From: Bradyrhizobium sp. 138
Lineage (GTDB): Bacteria > Pseudomonadota > Alphaproteobacteria > Rhizobiales > Xanthobacteraceae
DNA: 64,000 bases
Assembly (NCBI RefSeq): GCF_023074075.1
Contig: NZ_JADPKT010000033.1
Location: 355,421-419,420, forward strand
Direction of reading: 5' to 3'
Under the pieces are notes generated by a model. That model saw only the letters and a program-made list of their open reading frames with translations, ran no database searches and had not been told where the DNA came from. The position numbers and the translations under genes were made by a program. Positions 52,087 to 61,450 of the stretch are shown piece by piece (position 1 is the stretch's first letter; each line of letters begins with the position of its first letter).

Positions 52087-53388
52087 TTACTTCTGGGCGA
52101 TCAGCGCATCCAGCGCCTTGTCGGCATCCGCGCAAGCCTGCTCGATCGGCTTCTGCTTCAGGATCAGATCCTGCACCGCCTGGCCGATGAACTCGCGCGA
52201 TTCCGGATTGGCGACGATGGGATAGCCGACCTCGGACGAGCCTTTGGTGGCCAGCACGTCGAGCGCGGCCTGCCATTCCTTGCGGACCGGCTCCTCGTCG
52301 ATCCACTTGCGATATTCAGGGTCCTTGGCAACCGACGGGCGCGGCGGGGCGATGCCCTGCAGCGCCATCTTCTTCTGCACCTCGGGGCTGGTCGCCCATT
52401 GCACGAAGTACCAGGCCGCCTCCGGCTGCTTGCTGTGCGAGGACACCGCCATGCCCCAGCCGATCGTGGTCGGCACCTGGCCGGCCTCGCCTGCCGGGAA
52501 CGGCAGCAGGCCAGTGTCCTTCAGCCGGGCGCCGCCTTCCATCACCGTACGCAGCTCATTGGACGATTCGAATGCCATCGCCGCGCGGCCGCTGCGGTAG
52601 AGTGCGGAAATCTGCTGGAAGCTGTAATTGACGACGCCGGGCGGACCGAAGTCGCGCAGCAGTCGGCTATAGGTGTCGAGCGCCTCTTTGCCCTTGGCCG
52701 AGCAGAGGTTCGACTTGCCGCTGGCGATGTAGGTGCCGCCGATATTGTGCAGCATGTTGCTGAAGGTGTAGGCGATCGCGGGCTTGAGGCCGCGCGAGAC
52801 GAACGGCGTCACCGCGCTGTCGCAGGTCTTGATCTTCGCGGCGGCAGCCTCGACCTCCTTGATGGTCTTCGGCGCTTCGATGCCGCATTTCTTGAAGATG
52901 TCGGTGCGGTAATAGAAGATCGGACCTTCGATGTTCATCGGCATGCTGGTCAGCTTGCCCCCGAAGGTCGCGGCCTTCAGCAGCGCCTGGCTCAGCCCTG
53001 CCGGATCGTATTCCTTGGCCACCTCGTTCTTGACAATCGCCGTGAGATCGCCGTACCAGCCGGCCGCCGCGAACTGCTCGCCCTCGCGCGAGGGCAGCGT
53101 CATGAACACGTCGACCTCGTCGCTGTTCGCGTTCATGACGGTGACCAGACGCTGGCGCATCTGCTGTTCCTGATAGCCGTCGACCTTCAGGGTCATGCCG
53201 GTCAGCTTCTCGAAATCGGCCTTGTAGGTCAGCAGCGCCTGCGCGACCGGATTGTTGTTGGCGAGAAAGGTGACGGTCTTGCCCTTGAACTTCATCCAGT
53301 CGAAATCGGCGGCGTGCGCTTGCGCGCTGACGGCGGCAATCGCGAGCATTGGCAACGCGACCTGGGTCGCGAGCATCCTGGCCTTCAT
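52087..53388 (-). CDS. Sugar ABC transporter substrate-binding protein
   Basis: 433-residue periplasmic protein, family 1 (CUT1) type. The start is ATG 53388 with GAGGAGAG upstream. Sec signal peptide up to AQAHA-AD. The mature start (KFKGKTVTFLANNNPVAQALLTYK in parts) and TTIGWGMAVSSHSKQPEAAWYFVQW are typical of sugar-binding proteins. It is first in an eight-gene operon running to 45053. Ligand unknown. Confidence 0.92.
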   Translation of the reverse strand: MKARMLATQVALPMLAIAAVSAQAHAADFDWMKFKGKTVTFLANNNPVAQALLTYKADFEKLTGMTLKVDGYQEQQMRQRLVTVMNANSDEVDVFMTLPSREGEQFAAAGWYGDLTAIVKNEVAKEYDPAGLSQALLKAATFGGKLTSMPMNIEGPIFYYRTDIFKKCGIEAPKTIKEVEAAAAKIKTCDSAVTPFVSRGLKPAIAYTFSNMLHNIGGTYIASGKSNLCSAKGKEALDTYSRLLRDFGPPGVVNYSFQQISALYRSGRAAMAFESSNELRTVMEGGARLKDTGLLPFPAGEAGQVPTTIGWGMAVSSHSKQPEAAWYFVQWATSPEVQKKMALQGIAPPRPSVAKDPEYRKWIDEEPVRKEWQAALDVLATKGSSEVGYPIVANPESREFIGQAVQDLILKQKPIEQACADADKALDALIAQK

Positions 53389-53562
53389 CGAACTCTCCTC
53401 CCGGCTGGCCGCCTTAAGCCGGCGGACCATTTTGAACATCTTTGCGCGCAATCTGAAAACGGTTACAAAATAGACCTCCGATCAGCTGTGTCAAGCGATG
53501 GACAGATCGTGCAATTTGCTGCAGATTAGTGCCATTATCATGGCCATGCATCGCGATCCGCG
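53389..53562. promoter_or_regulatory. Promoter region of the sugar operon with a partial LacI-like site
   Basis: Between the binding-protein gene and lacI. TGAAAACGGTTACA (53454-53467) is an imperfect dyad with a central CG. It shares GTTACA with the site on lacI itself but in a shifted register, so it is only a possible second operator for the same repressor. No strong -35/-10 pair stands out. Confidence 0.35.
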
Positions 53563-53580
53563 GAATGTAGCGTTACATTC
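53563..53580. promoter_or_regulatory. LacI-family operator overlapping the lacI ribosome-binding region
   Basis: GAATGTAGC|GTTACATTC is an 18-bp near-perfect palindrome (one pair mismatched) with the central CG typical of LacI-family sites. It ends exactly at the lacI start codon, and no clear Shine-Dalgarno is visible apart from sequence inside it. Autorepression is the likely role. Confidence 0.65.
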
Positions 53581-54621
53581 ATGAGATTGAACAACGCCAA
53601 GTCCGTCAAGCAGGGCATCCGCGCCGTCGCGGCGCGCGCTGGCGTTTCAACCGCCTCGGTCTCGCGCGCCCTCAACAATCCGGATGCGGTGAGCCCGTCC
53701 CTGCGCGCGCGGATCGAACAGGCCATCGACGCGCTCGGCTACATCCCGCATGCGCCGGCGCGCATCCTGTCGTCGCGCCGCTCGCGCACGCTCGGCGCGA
53801 TCGTGCCAACGATCGACAACACGATGTTCGCGCGCGGCATCGCCTCGCTGCAGCAATATCTCTCGTCGGTCGGCTACATGCTGTTTCTCACCACGAGCGG
53901 ATATGATCTCGATGCCGAATTGCAGCAGGCGCGCAATCTGATCAGCCGCGGCGTCGACGGTCTGGTGCTGCGCGGCGATTGCCATCACGAGGCCCTGCGC
54001 AAGCTGCTTGCCGACAACAAGGTGCCCTTCATCAATGTCGGCATCTACCAGCCGGACAGGCCCTACCCTTGCGTCGGAACGGACAACGAAGCCGCAGCCC
54101 ACCGCGCCGCCGCCCACGTCATCGAACTCGGTCACCGCCGCATCGGAATCGTCTCGGCGCTCCAGCGCAACAACGACCGCGCCAGCGCCCGCGTCGCCGG
54201 CTTTCACCGCGCGCTTGCCGAGAACGGCCTCGAGCTTCCTTCGCAATGGCACGTCGAGGTGCCCTATACGCTCGACGATGCGCGCGAGGCGGCACGCTAT
54301 CTCCTCAACCTCAAGGACCGCCCGACAGCCGTGGTGTGCGGCAACGACGTCATTGCCTACGGCGTGTTGCTCGAGGCGGAGCGCGACGGGTTCTCCGTAC
54401 CGCGCGACCTGTCGGTGGTCGGCTTCGACGACCTCGACTGGAGCCGCCATTTGCGCCCGAGCCTGACCACGATCCACGTTCCAACTGGAGAAACTTGGCA
54501 GCGCGCCGGCGAATATCTGGTGCGGAGCCTTGCCGGCGAGCAGACTATCATGCATCGCGAGATCGATTTCTCGCTGGTGGTCCGCGAATCGACGGCTCCG
54601 CCTCCGAAATCCCTGAAGTGA
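53581..54621 (+). CDS. LacI family transcriptional regulator
   Basis: 346-residue repressor. The helix-turn-helix and hinge are at residues about 12-58 (IRAVAARAGVSTASVSRALN, SRRSRTLGAIVPTIDNT), followed by a periplasmic-binding-protein-like effector domain with VCGNDVIAYG and VVGFDDLDWSRHLRPSLTTI. It is divergent from the sugar operon and followed by an SDR gene. The effector is presumably the imported sugar or a phosphorylated product. Confidence 0.93.
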   Translation: MRLNNAKSVKQGIRAVAARAGVSTASVSRALNNPDAVSPSLRARIEQAIDALGYIPHAPARILSSRRSRTLGAIVPTIDNTMFARGIASLQQYLSSVGYMLFLTTSGYDLDAELQQARNLISRGVDGLVLRGDCHHEALRKLLADNKVPFINVGIYQPDRPYPCVGTDNEAAAHRAAAHVIELGHRRIGIVSALQRNNDRASARVAGFHRALAENGLELPSQWHVEVPYTLDDAREAARYLLNLKDRPTAVVCGNDVIAYGVLLEAERDGFSVPRDLSVVGFDDLDWSRHLRPSLTTIHVPTGETWQRAGEYLVRSLAGEQTIMHREIDFSLVVRESTAPPPKSLK

Positions 54622-54630
54622 GATCTCCCG

Positions 54631-55365
54631 ATGAATTCGAACTTTGCCCTTGCACCCGGCTTCCATGCCGTCGTGATCGGCGGCGCCGGGGACATTGGCG
54701 CCGCAATCAGCAATCAGTTCTGCGATCTCGGCGCCACCGTCACCGCAACGGGCGCGAACGACGCCGATCTGGCCCGCACCCTGCTGAAGCCACGCGCCGG
54801 GCTGACGCTCGCGGCGCTTGACGTCACCGACGACGCCGCTGTCATCTCCTTCGCCCGGCAGCACAAGCGCGTCGACGCACTGGTCAATTGCGCCGGGGTT
54901 CTCGCGCGCGACAAGGAGTTCGAGATCGAGACCTTCATGAAGGTGCTCGACGTCAATCTCACCGGCACGTTCCGCACCTGCATGGCATTCCACCCGCTGC
55001 TCGCGGAGCAGAAAGGTTCGATCGTCAACATCGCCTCGATGAATGCGACGCTGGCGCTGCCACGGATTCCCGCCTATTGCGCCAGCAAGGGCGGCGTCGT
55101 GATGTTGACCAAGGCACTGGCCCTGAAATGGGCCGAGGACAATATCCGCGTCAATGCCGTTGCGCCCGGCTACATCGAGACGGCCATCAATGCCGCGGGC
55201 CGCACCGATCGCGCCCATTATCAGCGCATTGCCGACCGCACCGCGTTCAAGCGTTGGGGACAGCCGGAAGATATCGCCGGTGCGGTTGCCTTCCTTTGCA
55301 TGCCGGCTTCGCGATACGCGACCGGAACGGTCGTCGCGGTAGACGGAGGATTTCTCGCGGGATGA
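54631..55365 (+). CDS. Short-chain dehydrogenase/reductase
   Basis: 244-residue NAD(P)-dependent oxidoreductase. The cofactor motif is GGAGDIG (residues 17-23; the usual T-G-x3-G-x-G has G first), with NCAG and the catalytic Ser in NIASM and Y-C-A-S-K. Nine bp downstream of lacI, so co-expressed with it. It would provide a second oxidation step alongside the zinc dehydrogenase. Substrate unknown. Confidence 0.9.
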   Translation: MNSNFALAPGFHAVVIGGAGDIGAAISNQFCDLGATVTATGANDADLARTLLKPRAGLTLAALDVTDDAAVISFARQHKRVDALVNCAGVLARDKEFEIETFMKVLDVNLTGTFRTCMAFHPLLAEQKGSIVNIASMNATLALPRIPAYCASKGGVVMLTKALALKWAEDNIRVNAVAPGYIETAINAAGRTDRAHYQRIADRTAFKRWGQPEDIAGAVAFLCMPASRYATGTVVAVDGGFLAG

Positions 55366-55616
55366 GCCCAGAGAGTCCGCCGGTCGCGTCGCTCTACGCT
55401 GCAAGGCGCCGGTGACGACGGCGAGTTGATTGGCGGGCATGAGCGTGTCCTCGCCTGACTGTCGATCACGTCCAATCGCTGCCCTGCACTCTCGTTCCAA
55501 ATGTCCACGCGCCGGTGCGGTGCGACGATTTGCGCGATGATAGCAACCATCGTTCATTCCTGGACTTGAATGCCAACTGGTTCGGCCCGGAGAACGGAAG
55601 ATGAAGGCGCAAGGCA
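55366..55616. other. Intergenic region without recognised element
   Basis: 251 bp between the SDR and GH13 genes, same strand. I see no convincing promoter, terminator or small gene. The GH13 gene has only a modest AAGG in front of its ATG. Confidence 0.4.
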
Positions 55617-57215
55617 ATGAGCGGGTCCAGTGACGAAGCTGCGTGGTGGCAATCCGCCGTCATCTACGAGATCGCACTGGTCTCCTTCCAGGACTCGAAC
55701 GGCGACGGCAAGGGCGACTTCGCCGGCCTGATGTCGCGCATCGACTACCTGAAATGGCTCGGCGTCGACGCCGTGTGGCTGACGCCGATCTACAACAGTC
55801 CTTTCCGTGACCTCGGCTACGACATCTCCGACTATTGCTCGATCGATCCCGCCTTCGGCAGCCTCGAGGAGTTCGACGGCCTGCTCGAGGCGCTGCATGC
55901 CGCGGATATCCGTCTGGTCCTCGATCTCGTCCCCAATCACACCGCGGACGATCATACATGGTTCGTCGAGAGCTCGAGCTCGCGCAACAGCGCGAAAGCC
56001 GATTGGTACATCTGGGCTGATCCTGCCGAGAATGGCGGGCCGCCCAACAATTGGCTGAGCCGCTTCGGCGGCAGTGGTTGGGAATGGTGCAAGGCACGGC
56101 GGCAATATTACTATCATTCCTTCCTGGTCGAGCAGCCCGACCTCAACTGGCGCAATCCGGACGTGAGGGCCGCGATCGCCGATACCATGCGCTTCTGGCT
56201 CGACCGCGGCGTCGACGGCTTCCGCGTCGATGCCAGCGCAGTCCTGATCAAGGACCAGCTCCTGCGCGACAATCCGCCGAACCCGCACGCCAAGGACAAG
56301 CCGCCGCCGCAGCGGCAGACGACCGTTTTCACCGACGACCGGCCGGAGACGATGGATTGCATCGAGTTCATCCGGGACGTGATCGACAGCTATTCGGGGC
56401 GAATGTTGTGCGGCGAGGTGCAGGGCAAGACTGACCGCATCGGCCACTTCTACGGTAACGACCGGCCACGCCTGCATCTGCCGCTCAATTTCGCCCTGCT
56501 CGATTCGCAATGGGACGCCCTGTCGCTGCAGGCGACGATCGACGCCTATTTCAACGCCATCCCTGAACAGGCCTGGCCGGTCTGGGCGATCGGCGGCCAC
56601 GACAAGCAGCGAATCGCGAGCAAGATCGGCGAGGCGCAAATGCGCGTGCTGGCGATGCTGCTGATGACGCTGCGGGGAACGCCATTCTTCTTCATGGGCG
56701 ACGAGATCGGCCGCAAACGCGTTCCCATTCCGTCCGACCGCGTCCGCGACCCCTTCGAAAAGCTCGTGCCGGGATTTGGCCTTTGCCGCGATCCCGAGCG
56801 CGCGCCGATGCGCTGGGACGACAGCGCCGCCGGAGGATTTACCGATGGTGACCCATGGCTGCCGCTGGAGTCCAGCGGCACGCCCAACGTGGCCGAGCAA
56901 CAGCGCAGCGAGCGGTCTGTGCTCGCGCTGTTCCGCGCATTGATCCGGCTGCGGCGGGAACATGCGTGCTTGCGTCAGGCTGGCTATGAGCCGCTGCGAT
57001 CCCGGGACGATGTCCTCGCCTACGGGCGAACCGATGGCGGGGCCGAAATTCTGGTCGCGCTCAATATCGCCGCCGAGCCGCGGAAATGGCACTGGCTCGG
57101 TCGCGGTCGCCTGCTGATGTCGACGCATCTCGACCGGCCCTCGGAAACATTGCCGGAGGCATCGATCCTGCTGCGGGGCAATGAAGGCGTGATCATTGAG
57201 CTCGAGGCGAGGTGA
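55617..57215 (+). CDS. Alpha-amylase family (GH13) alpha-glucosidase
   Basis: 532-residue enzyme hydrolysing or transferring alpha-glucosyl residues. The four GH13 regions are present: DLVPNHT (residue 103), GFRVDAS with nucleophile Asp205, CGEVQG with acid Glu267, and GGHD with Asp329 (most members have NHD). GDSNGDGKGDFAG-type calcium/loop sequence is near the start (SFQDSNGDGKGDF). No signal peptide, so cytosolic. Closest types are oligo-1,6-glucosidase/maltase and trehalose-metabolising members. It may feed on oligosaccharides, but there is no direct tie to the sugar operon upstream. Confidence 0.9.
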   Translation: MSGSSDEAAWWQSAVIYEIALVSFQDSNGDGKGDFAGLMSRIDYLKWLGVDAVWLTPIYNSPFRDLGYDISDYCSIDPAFGSLEEFDGLLEALHAADIRLVLDLVPNHTADDHTWFVESSSSRNSAKADWYIWADPAENGGPPNNWLSRFGGSGWEWCKARRQYYYHSFLVEQPDLNWRNPDVRAAIADTMRFWLDRGVDGFRVDASAVLIKDQLLRDNPPNPHAKDKPPPQRQTTVFTDDRPETMDCIEFIRDVIDSYSGRMLCGEVQGKTDRIGHFYGNDRPRLHLPLNFALLDSQWDALSLQATIDAYFNAIPEQAWPVWAIGGHDKQRIASKIGEAQMRVLAMLLMTLRGTPFFFMGDEIGRKRVPIPSDRVRDPFEKLVPGFGLCRDPERAPMRWDDSAAGGFTDGDPWLPLESSGTPNVAEQQRSERSVLALFRALIRLRREHACLRQAGYEPLRSRDDVLAYGRTDGGAEILVALNIAAEPRKWHWLGRGRLLMSTHLDRPSETLPEASILLRGNEGVIIELEAR

Positions 57216-57284
57216 CGGCCGCAGGAACTATCCGCGCGTCAGGGAGTCTCACCAACGCTTCCGGCATGAGTGCGGAGACAGGTC

Positions 57285-57491
57285 ATGGGCAAGACGAAGC
57301 ATCTTCAGCGGCAGATCGTCGGCAAGACCAAGCAAGCCATCGGCGAGATCATTGGTGACCAGGATCTCCACGATGACGGCAAGGCGCAAGCGCAGCGCGG
57401 ACGCCAGAAACAGGGCAAGCAGGACAAGCAGGCCCAGCAGGACAGGCCGAGTGAACTCAATCCGCTGAAGAGACTCAAGCAGCTCACGTGA
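57285..57491 (+). CDS. CsbD family stress protein
   Basis: 68-residue very hydrophilic protein, rich in Lys, Gln and Asp. The core GKTKQAIGEIIGDQDL is the CsbD signature; such proteins are induced by general stress in many bacteria. ATG 57285 follows GGAG at 8 nt. It shares a GTGA overlap with the next gene. The tail with repeated K-Q-x units is longer than in B. subtilis CsbD. Confidence 0.88.
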   Translation: MGKTKHLQRQIVGKTKQAIGEIIGDQDLHDDGKAQAQRGRQKQGKQDKQAQQDRPSELNPLKRLKQLT

Positions 57492-58663
57492 CCGCCGGGT
57501 CGCCACCAGCGCGTTCCCCGGCAACGCGACGTGCTGACGAAAGCGCGTCATACGTCGCCGGCGGACGGCGACGATCGCGCTGGATCGCGGCGGCTGAGCT
57601 CGGCCTGATCAGCAGCACCTTCTCGACCATCGTCAGCCAGCTCTTCGCCGCCCGGATCGGCCGCGATGCGGTGGTCGACTGGATGACGGTCGCCGCCATT
57701 CCTGCGCGGGACTGGGCCATCGGCGCGGAGCCGTCGTGGCACGCGATACTCGCCGGGATCGCCTTCCACCAATGGGCAGATTTCTCCTGGGCGCTGGTGT
57801 TCTTCGGCGTGCTCGGGCGGTGGACCGCCGACTTGCGGCCGCACACGATCCTGCTGCTCGCGCTGCCCTGGGCCGCGTTCTCTTCAAGCCTGGAGTGGTT
57901 CGTGCTCGTGCCGCTGTTTCCGTTCTGGCAGCCGCTGTTCACGCTGCAACAGCCCTACTGGATCGGATTGCTCGTCCACGGCGCCTCGGCCGTGATGTAT
58001 CCCCTGTTCGCCCGGCTGCGCTGGAGGCGTGGCCATGCGCCGGAACACGACGTCCGCTTCACCAATGCTTGGACCACGGGCGCACTCGGCGTGGTCGCGG
58101 TGCTTGGAACGAGCGCGTTGTTCGGCGGCCATGGCTACGAGCTGCCGTGGATCGGCCGTGTCAGGGATGCGGACCAGACCTATATCCGCCACATGACGGC
58201 ACACCATGCCCAGGGCATCGAGCTGGCGCGGATTGCCGTCGGGCGCGCGCGGGACCCGCATCTGAAGAAGCTCGCGATGTTGATGATCGCGAGCCAGTCT
58301 GGCGAGAACCGGATTTTCGAGAACTGGTGGCTGAGCTGGTTCGACACCGACATGCCCGATTGCAGCACGGAAGAACGTGCCGCCATGCCCGGCTTCTTGA
58401 CCGCCGCCGAGATGCGAGAGGTCAAGGCTGCGCCGCCCGATCAGTTCGATACGATATTCGTGGAGATGATGAGCAAGCATCACAGGGGCGCGGTCAGGAT
58501 GGCAGACCAGATGTTGCACAGCCAGGGAGATCCGCGCCTGCGCATCATGGCCCATGCCATTCGGCACGAGCAGCAGGGCGAAATCGCGCTAATGCACGGC
58601 GCGAACGGCATTGCCGCCGTCACCACCGCCTTCCACAACATGCTCGGCGACAGAGTCAATTGA
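57488..58663 (+). CDS. Membrane protein with C-terminal DUF305 ferritin-like domain
   Basis: 391-residue protein. The N-terminal half has four to five hydrophobic segments (for example ILLLALPWAAFSSSLEWFVL). The C-terminal half is DUF305, with two metal-type motifs MTAHHAQGIELARIA and MMSKHHRGAVRMADQML. The join of a membrane region to an extracytoplasmic or cytosolic four-helix DUF305 bundle suggests metal handling at the membrane. GTG 57488 overlaps the CsbD stop. It lies in a stress-gene group with the catalase. Confidence 0.85.
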   Translation: MTAGSPPARSPATRRADESASYVAGGRRRSRWIAAAELGLISSTFSTIVSQLFAARIGRDAVVDWMTVAAIPARDWAIGAEPSWHAILAGIAFHQWADFSWALVFFGVLGRWTADLRPHTILLLALPWAAFSSSLEWFVLVPLFPFWQPLFTLQQPYWIGLLVHGASAVMYPLFARLRWRRGHAPEHDVRFTNAWTTGALGVVAVLGTSALFGGHGYELPWIGRVRDADQTYIRHMTAHHAQGIELARIAVGRARDPHLKKLAMLMIASQSGENRIFENWWLSWFDTDMPDCSTEERAAMPGFLTAAEMREVKAAPPDQFDTIFVEMMSKHHRGAVRMADQMLHSQGDPRLRIMAHAIRHEQQGEIALMHGANGIAAVTTAFHNMLGDRVN

Positions 58664-58770
58664 GCGACGGGATTTTGCCGGTACGGCGCGGATCTGCGCA
58701 ATAGGAACAAACAGCAGGGCCGCCTATTGGAGACACATCTTCTGTTGTCCTCCGAACACCGAGAGCTCCC

Positions 58771-60042
58771 ATGTATCACCACGTCAAGAAGTTGATGTTC
58801 ACCGTTCGCGTCGATGAGCCGGACCCCCGTTTTGGCAACATGCTGCTGGAGCAATTCGGAGGCGCCAACGGCGAGCTCGCGGCCGCTATGCAGTATTCGA
58901 TACAGGGCCTGAACTGCGAGGATCCTGACCGCAAGGACCTCTTGATGGACGTCGGCACCGAAGAGCTCAGCCATCTCGAAGTCGTCGGCACGCTCGCGCG
59001 GATGCACCTCAAGCCGTCGAAGTTCGATCGTCAGGCCGCCGAGGCCGATCCCTTGATCGCGATCGCGGGCGGTGGCGGGGTCAACCTTTTCAACTCCCAG
59101 GGCAATGCCTGGACCGCGGACTATCTGAAGATCACCGGCGAGCTCGACGTGGACCTGCGCAGCAATATCGCGGCGGAGGCGCGGGCGAAGATCGTCTATG
59201 AGCGGCTGATCAATTTCTGCGACGACGCCGGCACCAAGGACGCGCTGCAATTCCTGATGACCCGCGAGATCACGCACATGAAGGCGTTCGCGCTGGCGCT
59301 CGAGAGCATGGGCAAGCCGTCGCTCAGCATCGGCCGTATCGCGCCGACCCCAGGCCTGGTCGACCAGTTCTTCAACGATTCGACCGGCAGCGGAGATCAC
59401 GGCGAGATCGATACACGAGGGCCCTGGAACGAGGGAGGCGACTGGGTCTTCACGGACTCGCCCGCGATCCAGGCCGGCGAGCCCGGCCCCGCCACCTCCA
59501 TCGTCACCGAGAGCTCGCCGCCAATGGACGAGGCCGGTCTCGGCGATCTCCTGATCAGTGAGCTCCGCGACATCCTGCATGCGGAAAAGCAGCTGACCAA
59601 GGCGCTGCCCAAAATGGCGGAAGCTGCCCGCTTCGATCAATTGCGCGAGCTGTTCGAACAGCATTTGGCAGAGACCGAGGCCCAGGTCGAGCGCATCAAC
59701 GAATGTTTCGAGATGCTCGGCAAGTCCGCACGGGCAAAGCCTTGCAAGGGAATGATGGGCCTCGTCGAGGAAGGTCAGGAGATCATGGCGGAAGGCAAGG
59801 ACAAGGAGGACGCGGCCGCCGACCTCGCCCTGATTGGAGCAGCGCAACGGGTCGAACACTACGAGATCGCCGCCTACACGACGGCGCGCAATCTCGCCCA
59901 GCAGCTTCGCCACAGCGCCATCGTCAGCCTGTTGTCGAAGTCGCTCGCCGAAGAGGAAAACTCAGATCAGCTGCTCAATCAGGTTGCCCGATCGCTGATG
60001 TCGGTCGCGAAGATGCCGGCCGCGGTCGAGCAGACGGAATAG
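58771..60042 (+). CDS. Manganese catalase fused to a DUF892 ferritin-like domain
   Basis: 423-residue two-domain protein. Residues about 1-240 are a Mn-catalase domain. Dimanganese ligand candidates are Glu35, Glu65, His68 (GTEELSHLE), Glu136 or Glu144 (NIAAEARAKIVYE) and His169 (REITHMKAF). Residues about 255-410 are a DUF892/YciE-like bundle (LGDLLISELRDILHAEKQL, then RVEHYEIAAYTTARNLA). The two are joined by an acidic Gly/Ser/Pro linker. Mn-catalases destroy H2O2; YciE-like proteins are stress-induced. The fusion may couple peroxide removal with metal storage. It follows the CsbD and DUF305 genes. Confidence 0.9.
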   Translation: MYHHVKKLMFTVRVDEPDPRFGNMLLEQFGGANGELAAAMQYSIQGLNCEDPDRKDLLMDVGTEELSHLEVVGTLARMHLKPSKFDRQAAEADPLIAIAGGGGVNLFNSQGNAWTADYLKITGELDVDLRSNIAAEARAKIVYERLINFCDDAGTKDALQFLMTREITHMKAFALALESMGKPSLSIGRIAPTPGLVDQFFNDSTGSGDHGEIDTRGPWNEGGDWVFTDSPAIQAGEPGPATSIVTESSPPMDEAGLGDLLISELRDILHAEKQLTKALPKMAEAARFDQLRELFEQHLAETEAQVERINECFEMLGKSARAKPCKGMMGLVEEGQEIMAEGKDKEDAAADLALIGAAQRVEHYEIAAYTTARNLAQQLRHSAIVSLLSKSLAEEENSDQLLNQVARSLMSVAKMPAAVEQTE

Positions 60043-60061
60043 CCGCCTCCAGCGCTCGATG

Positions 60062-60904
60062 TTAGATCAGCGGAGGCCCCTGCCGCAGATTCATGTGCCG
60101 GTTGACGTCCTTGTAGAGAAGATAGCGGAACCGGCCGGGGCCTCCTGCGTAGCACGCCTGCGGGCAGAAGGCGCGCAGCCACATGTAATCTCCGGCCTCG
60201 ACCTCCACCCAGTCCCGATTGAGACGGTAAACCGCCTTGCCCTCGAGGACGTACAAGCCGTGCTCCATGACGTGCGTCTCGGCAAAGGGAATCGTAGCCC
60301 CCGGCTCGAACGTCACGATATTGATGTGCATGTCATGGCGCATGTCTGCCGGATCGATGAAGCGCGTGGTGGCCCATCTCCCTTCCGTGCCCGGCATCGC
60401 CACGGGTTCGAGCGCGTCTGCATTGGTCACGAACGGCTCGGGCGCCGCCAATCCCGGCACGCGCTGGTACAGTTTGCGGATCCAGTGAACCTGCGCAGGG
60501 CCCTCGCCGCGGTTGCGCATGCTCCAGGCGCAGCGGGGTGGCACATAGGCGAAGCTGCCCGGCCTCAGCTCAAATTCTCGCTCTGTCAATTTGAGAGTTA
60601 GCCCGCCGCCCACCACGAACAAGGCACCCTCGGCATCATCATCCGGCTCGGGCATTTCGCTTCCGCCGCCAGGCGCGATCTCCATGAGATAATGCGAGAA
60701 CGTCTCGGCGAAGCCGGAGAGCGGTCGCGCCAGGACCCAGACGCGCGTGTTGTCCCAATGCGGCAAATGGCTGACGACGATATCGCGCTGCACGCCGCTG
60801 GGGATGACGGCATATGCATTGGTGAAGACCGCCCGGCCGCTCAGAAGGTCCGTCTGCGGCGGAAGGCCGCCCTGCGGGATGTGATAGGTGTGCGACGACA
60901 TCAT
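60062..60904 (-). CDS. (S)-ureidoglycine aminohydrolase (bicupin)
   Basis: 280-residue double-cupin protein converting ureidoglycine to ureidoglycolate and ammonia, with Mn2+. The C-terminal cupin has ETHVMEHGLYVLEG (metal His/Glu/His) and DYMWLRAFCPQACYAGG; the N-terminal cupin has HYLMEIAPGGGSE. Length and motifs fit the UGHY/YlbA family. ATG 60904 is used; the frame opens one TTG earlier. Third gene of the dctA-allA-UGHY operon. Confidence 0.9.
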   Translation of the reverse strand: MMSSHTYHIPQGGLPPQTDLLSGRAVFTNAYAVIPSGVQRDIVVSHLPHWDNTRVWVLARPLSGFAETFSHYLMEIAPGGGSEMPEPDDDAEGALFVVGGGLTLKLTEREFELRPGSFAYVPPRCAWSMRNRGEGPAQVHWIRKLYQRVPGLAAPEPFVTNADALEPVAMPGTEGRWATTRFIDPADMRHDMHINIVTFEPGATIPFAETHVMEHGLYVLEGKAVYRLNRDWVEVEAGDYMWLRAFCPQACYAGGPGRFRYLLYKDVNRHMNLRQGPPLI

Positions 60905-60919
60905 CAAGCCTCGTGAAAG

Positions 60920-61426
60920 TTACAGGTGCGATGCGATCGACCCAAGATCGAGCTGCATCTCCTGGCTCAACCAATATTCTTCGAGATTATCGCCGTCCCC
61001 CGCCCGGTCGACAATGAGGAACGGGCTTGCATCCTCGAGGACCAGCAGCGGATGGTGCCAGCAGTTCCGGGCATAGTTGACCCCCTGGCGACCAGTTGCC
61101 ACGAACGCCCGATAGCTCGAGACCACGAGCGGGTCCGCGCACACGACAACCAGCCAGCTCGCTCCGTTCAAGGGCATGAACATCTGGCTTCCGAGCGGAT
61201 GGCGCTCCATCAGGCGAATGGCGATCGGCGCAGGCCGCCTTGAGGCGACAAACCAGCTGATATTGATCTGTCCGCCTTCCGCGGCGACATCGATATTGGC
61301 GAGTCCATTGTAGCGCTCGGCAAATCCCTGGTTGATCGACAGGGGCGTCACCCCTTCCGTCTCGACGACGTCTCCGAACGGAGCGAACCCCCGCTTCGTC
61401 AAAGGTTCAACCAGGAGCGTCACCAT
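60920..61426 (-). CDS. allA: Ureidoglycolate lyase
   Basis: 168-residue enzyme splitting ureidoglycolate into glyoxylate and urea. Motifs PLTKRGFAPFGDVVE, ERHPLGSQMFMPL and GVNYARNCWHHPLL are those of AllA. The start is ATG 61426. It lies 15 bp before the ureidoglycine aminohydrolase gene, its direct pathway predecessor, so the two enzymes act in sequence. Confidence 0.93.
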   Translation of the reverse strand: MVTLLVEPLTKRGFAPFGDVVETEGVTPLSINQGFAERYNGLANIDVAAEGGQINISWFVASRRPAPIAIRLMERHPLGSQMFMPLNGASWLVVVCADPLVVSSYRAFVATGRQGVNYARNCWHHPLLVLEDASPFLIVDRAGDGDNLEEYWLSQEMQLDLGSIASHL

Positions 61427-61450
61427 CACCAACCTCAAATGCCTCCGCGT

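Noticed and set aside
53647..55617. 656-codon minus-strand frame opposite lacI and the SDR gene
   Set aside because: No motif; both plus-strand genes have full family signatures.
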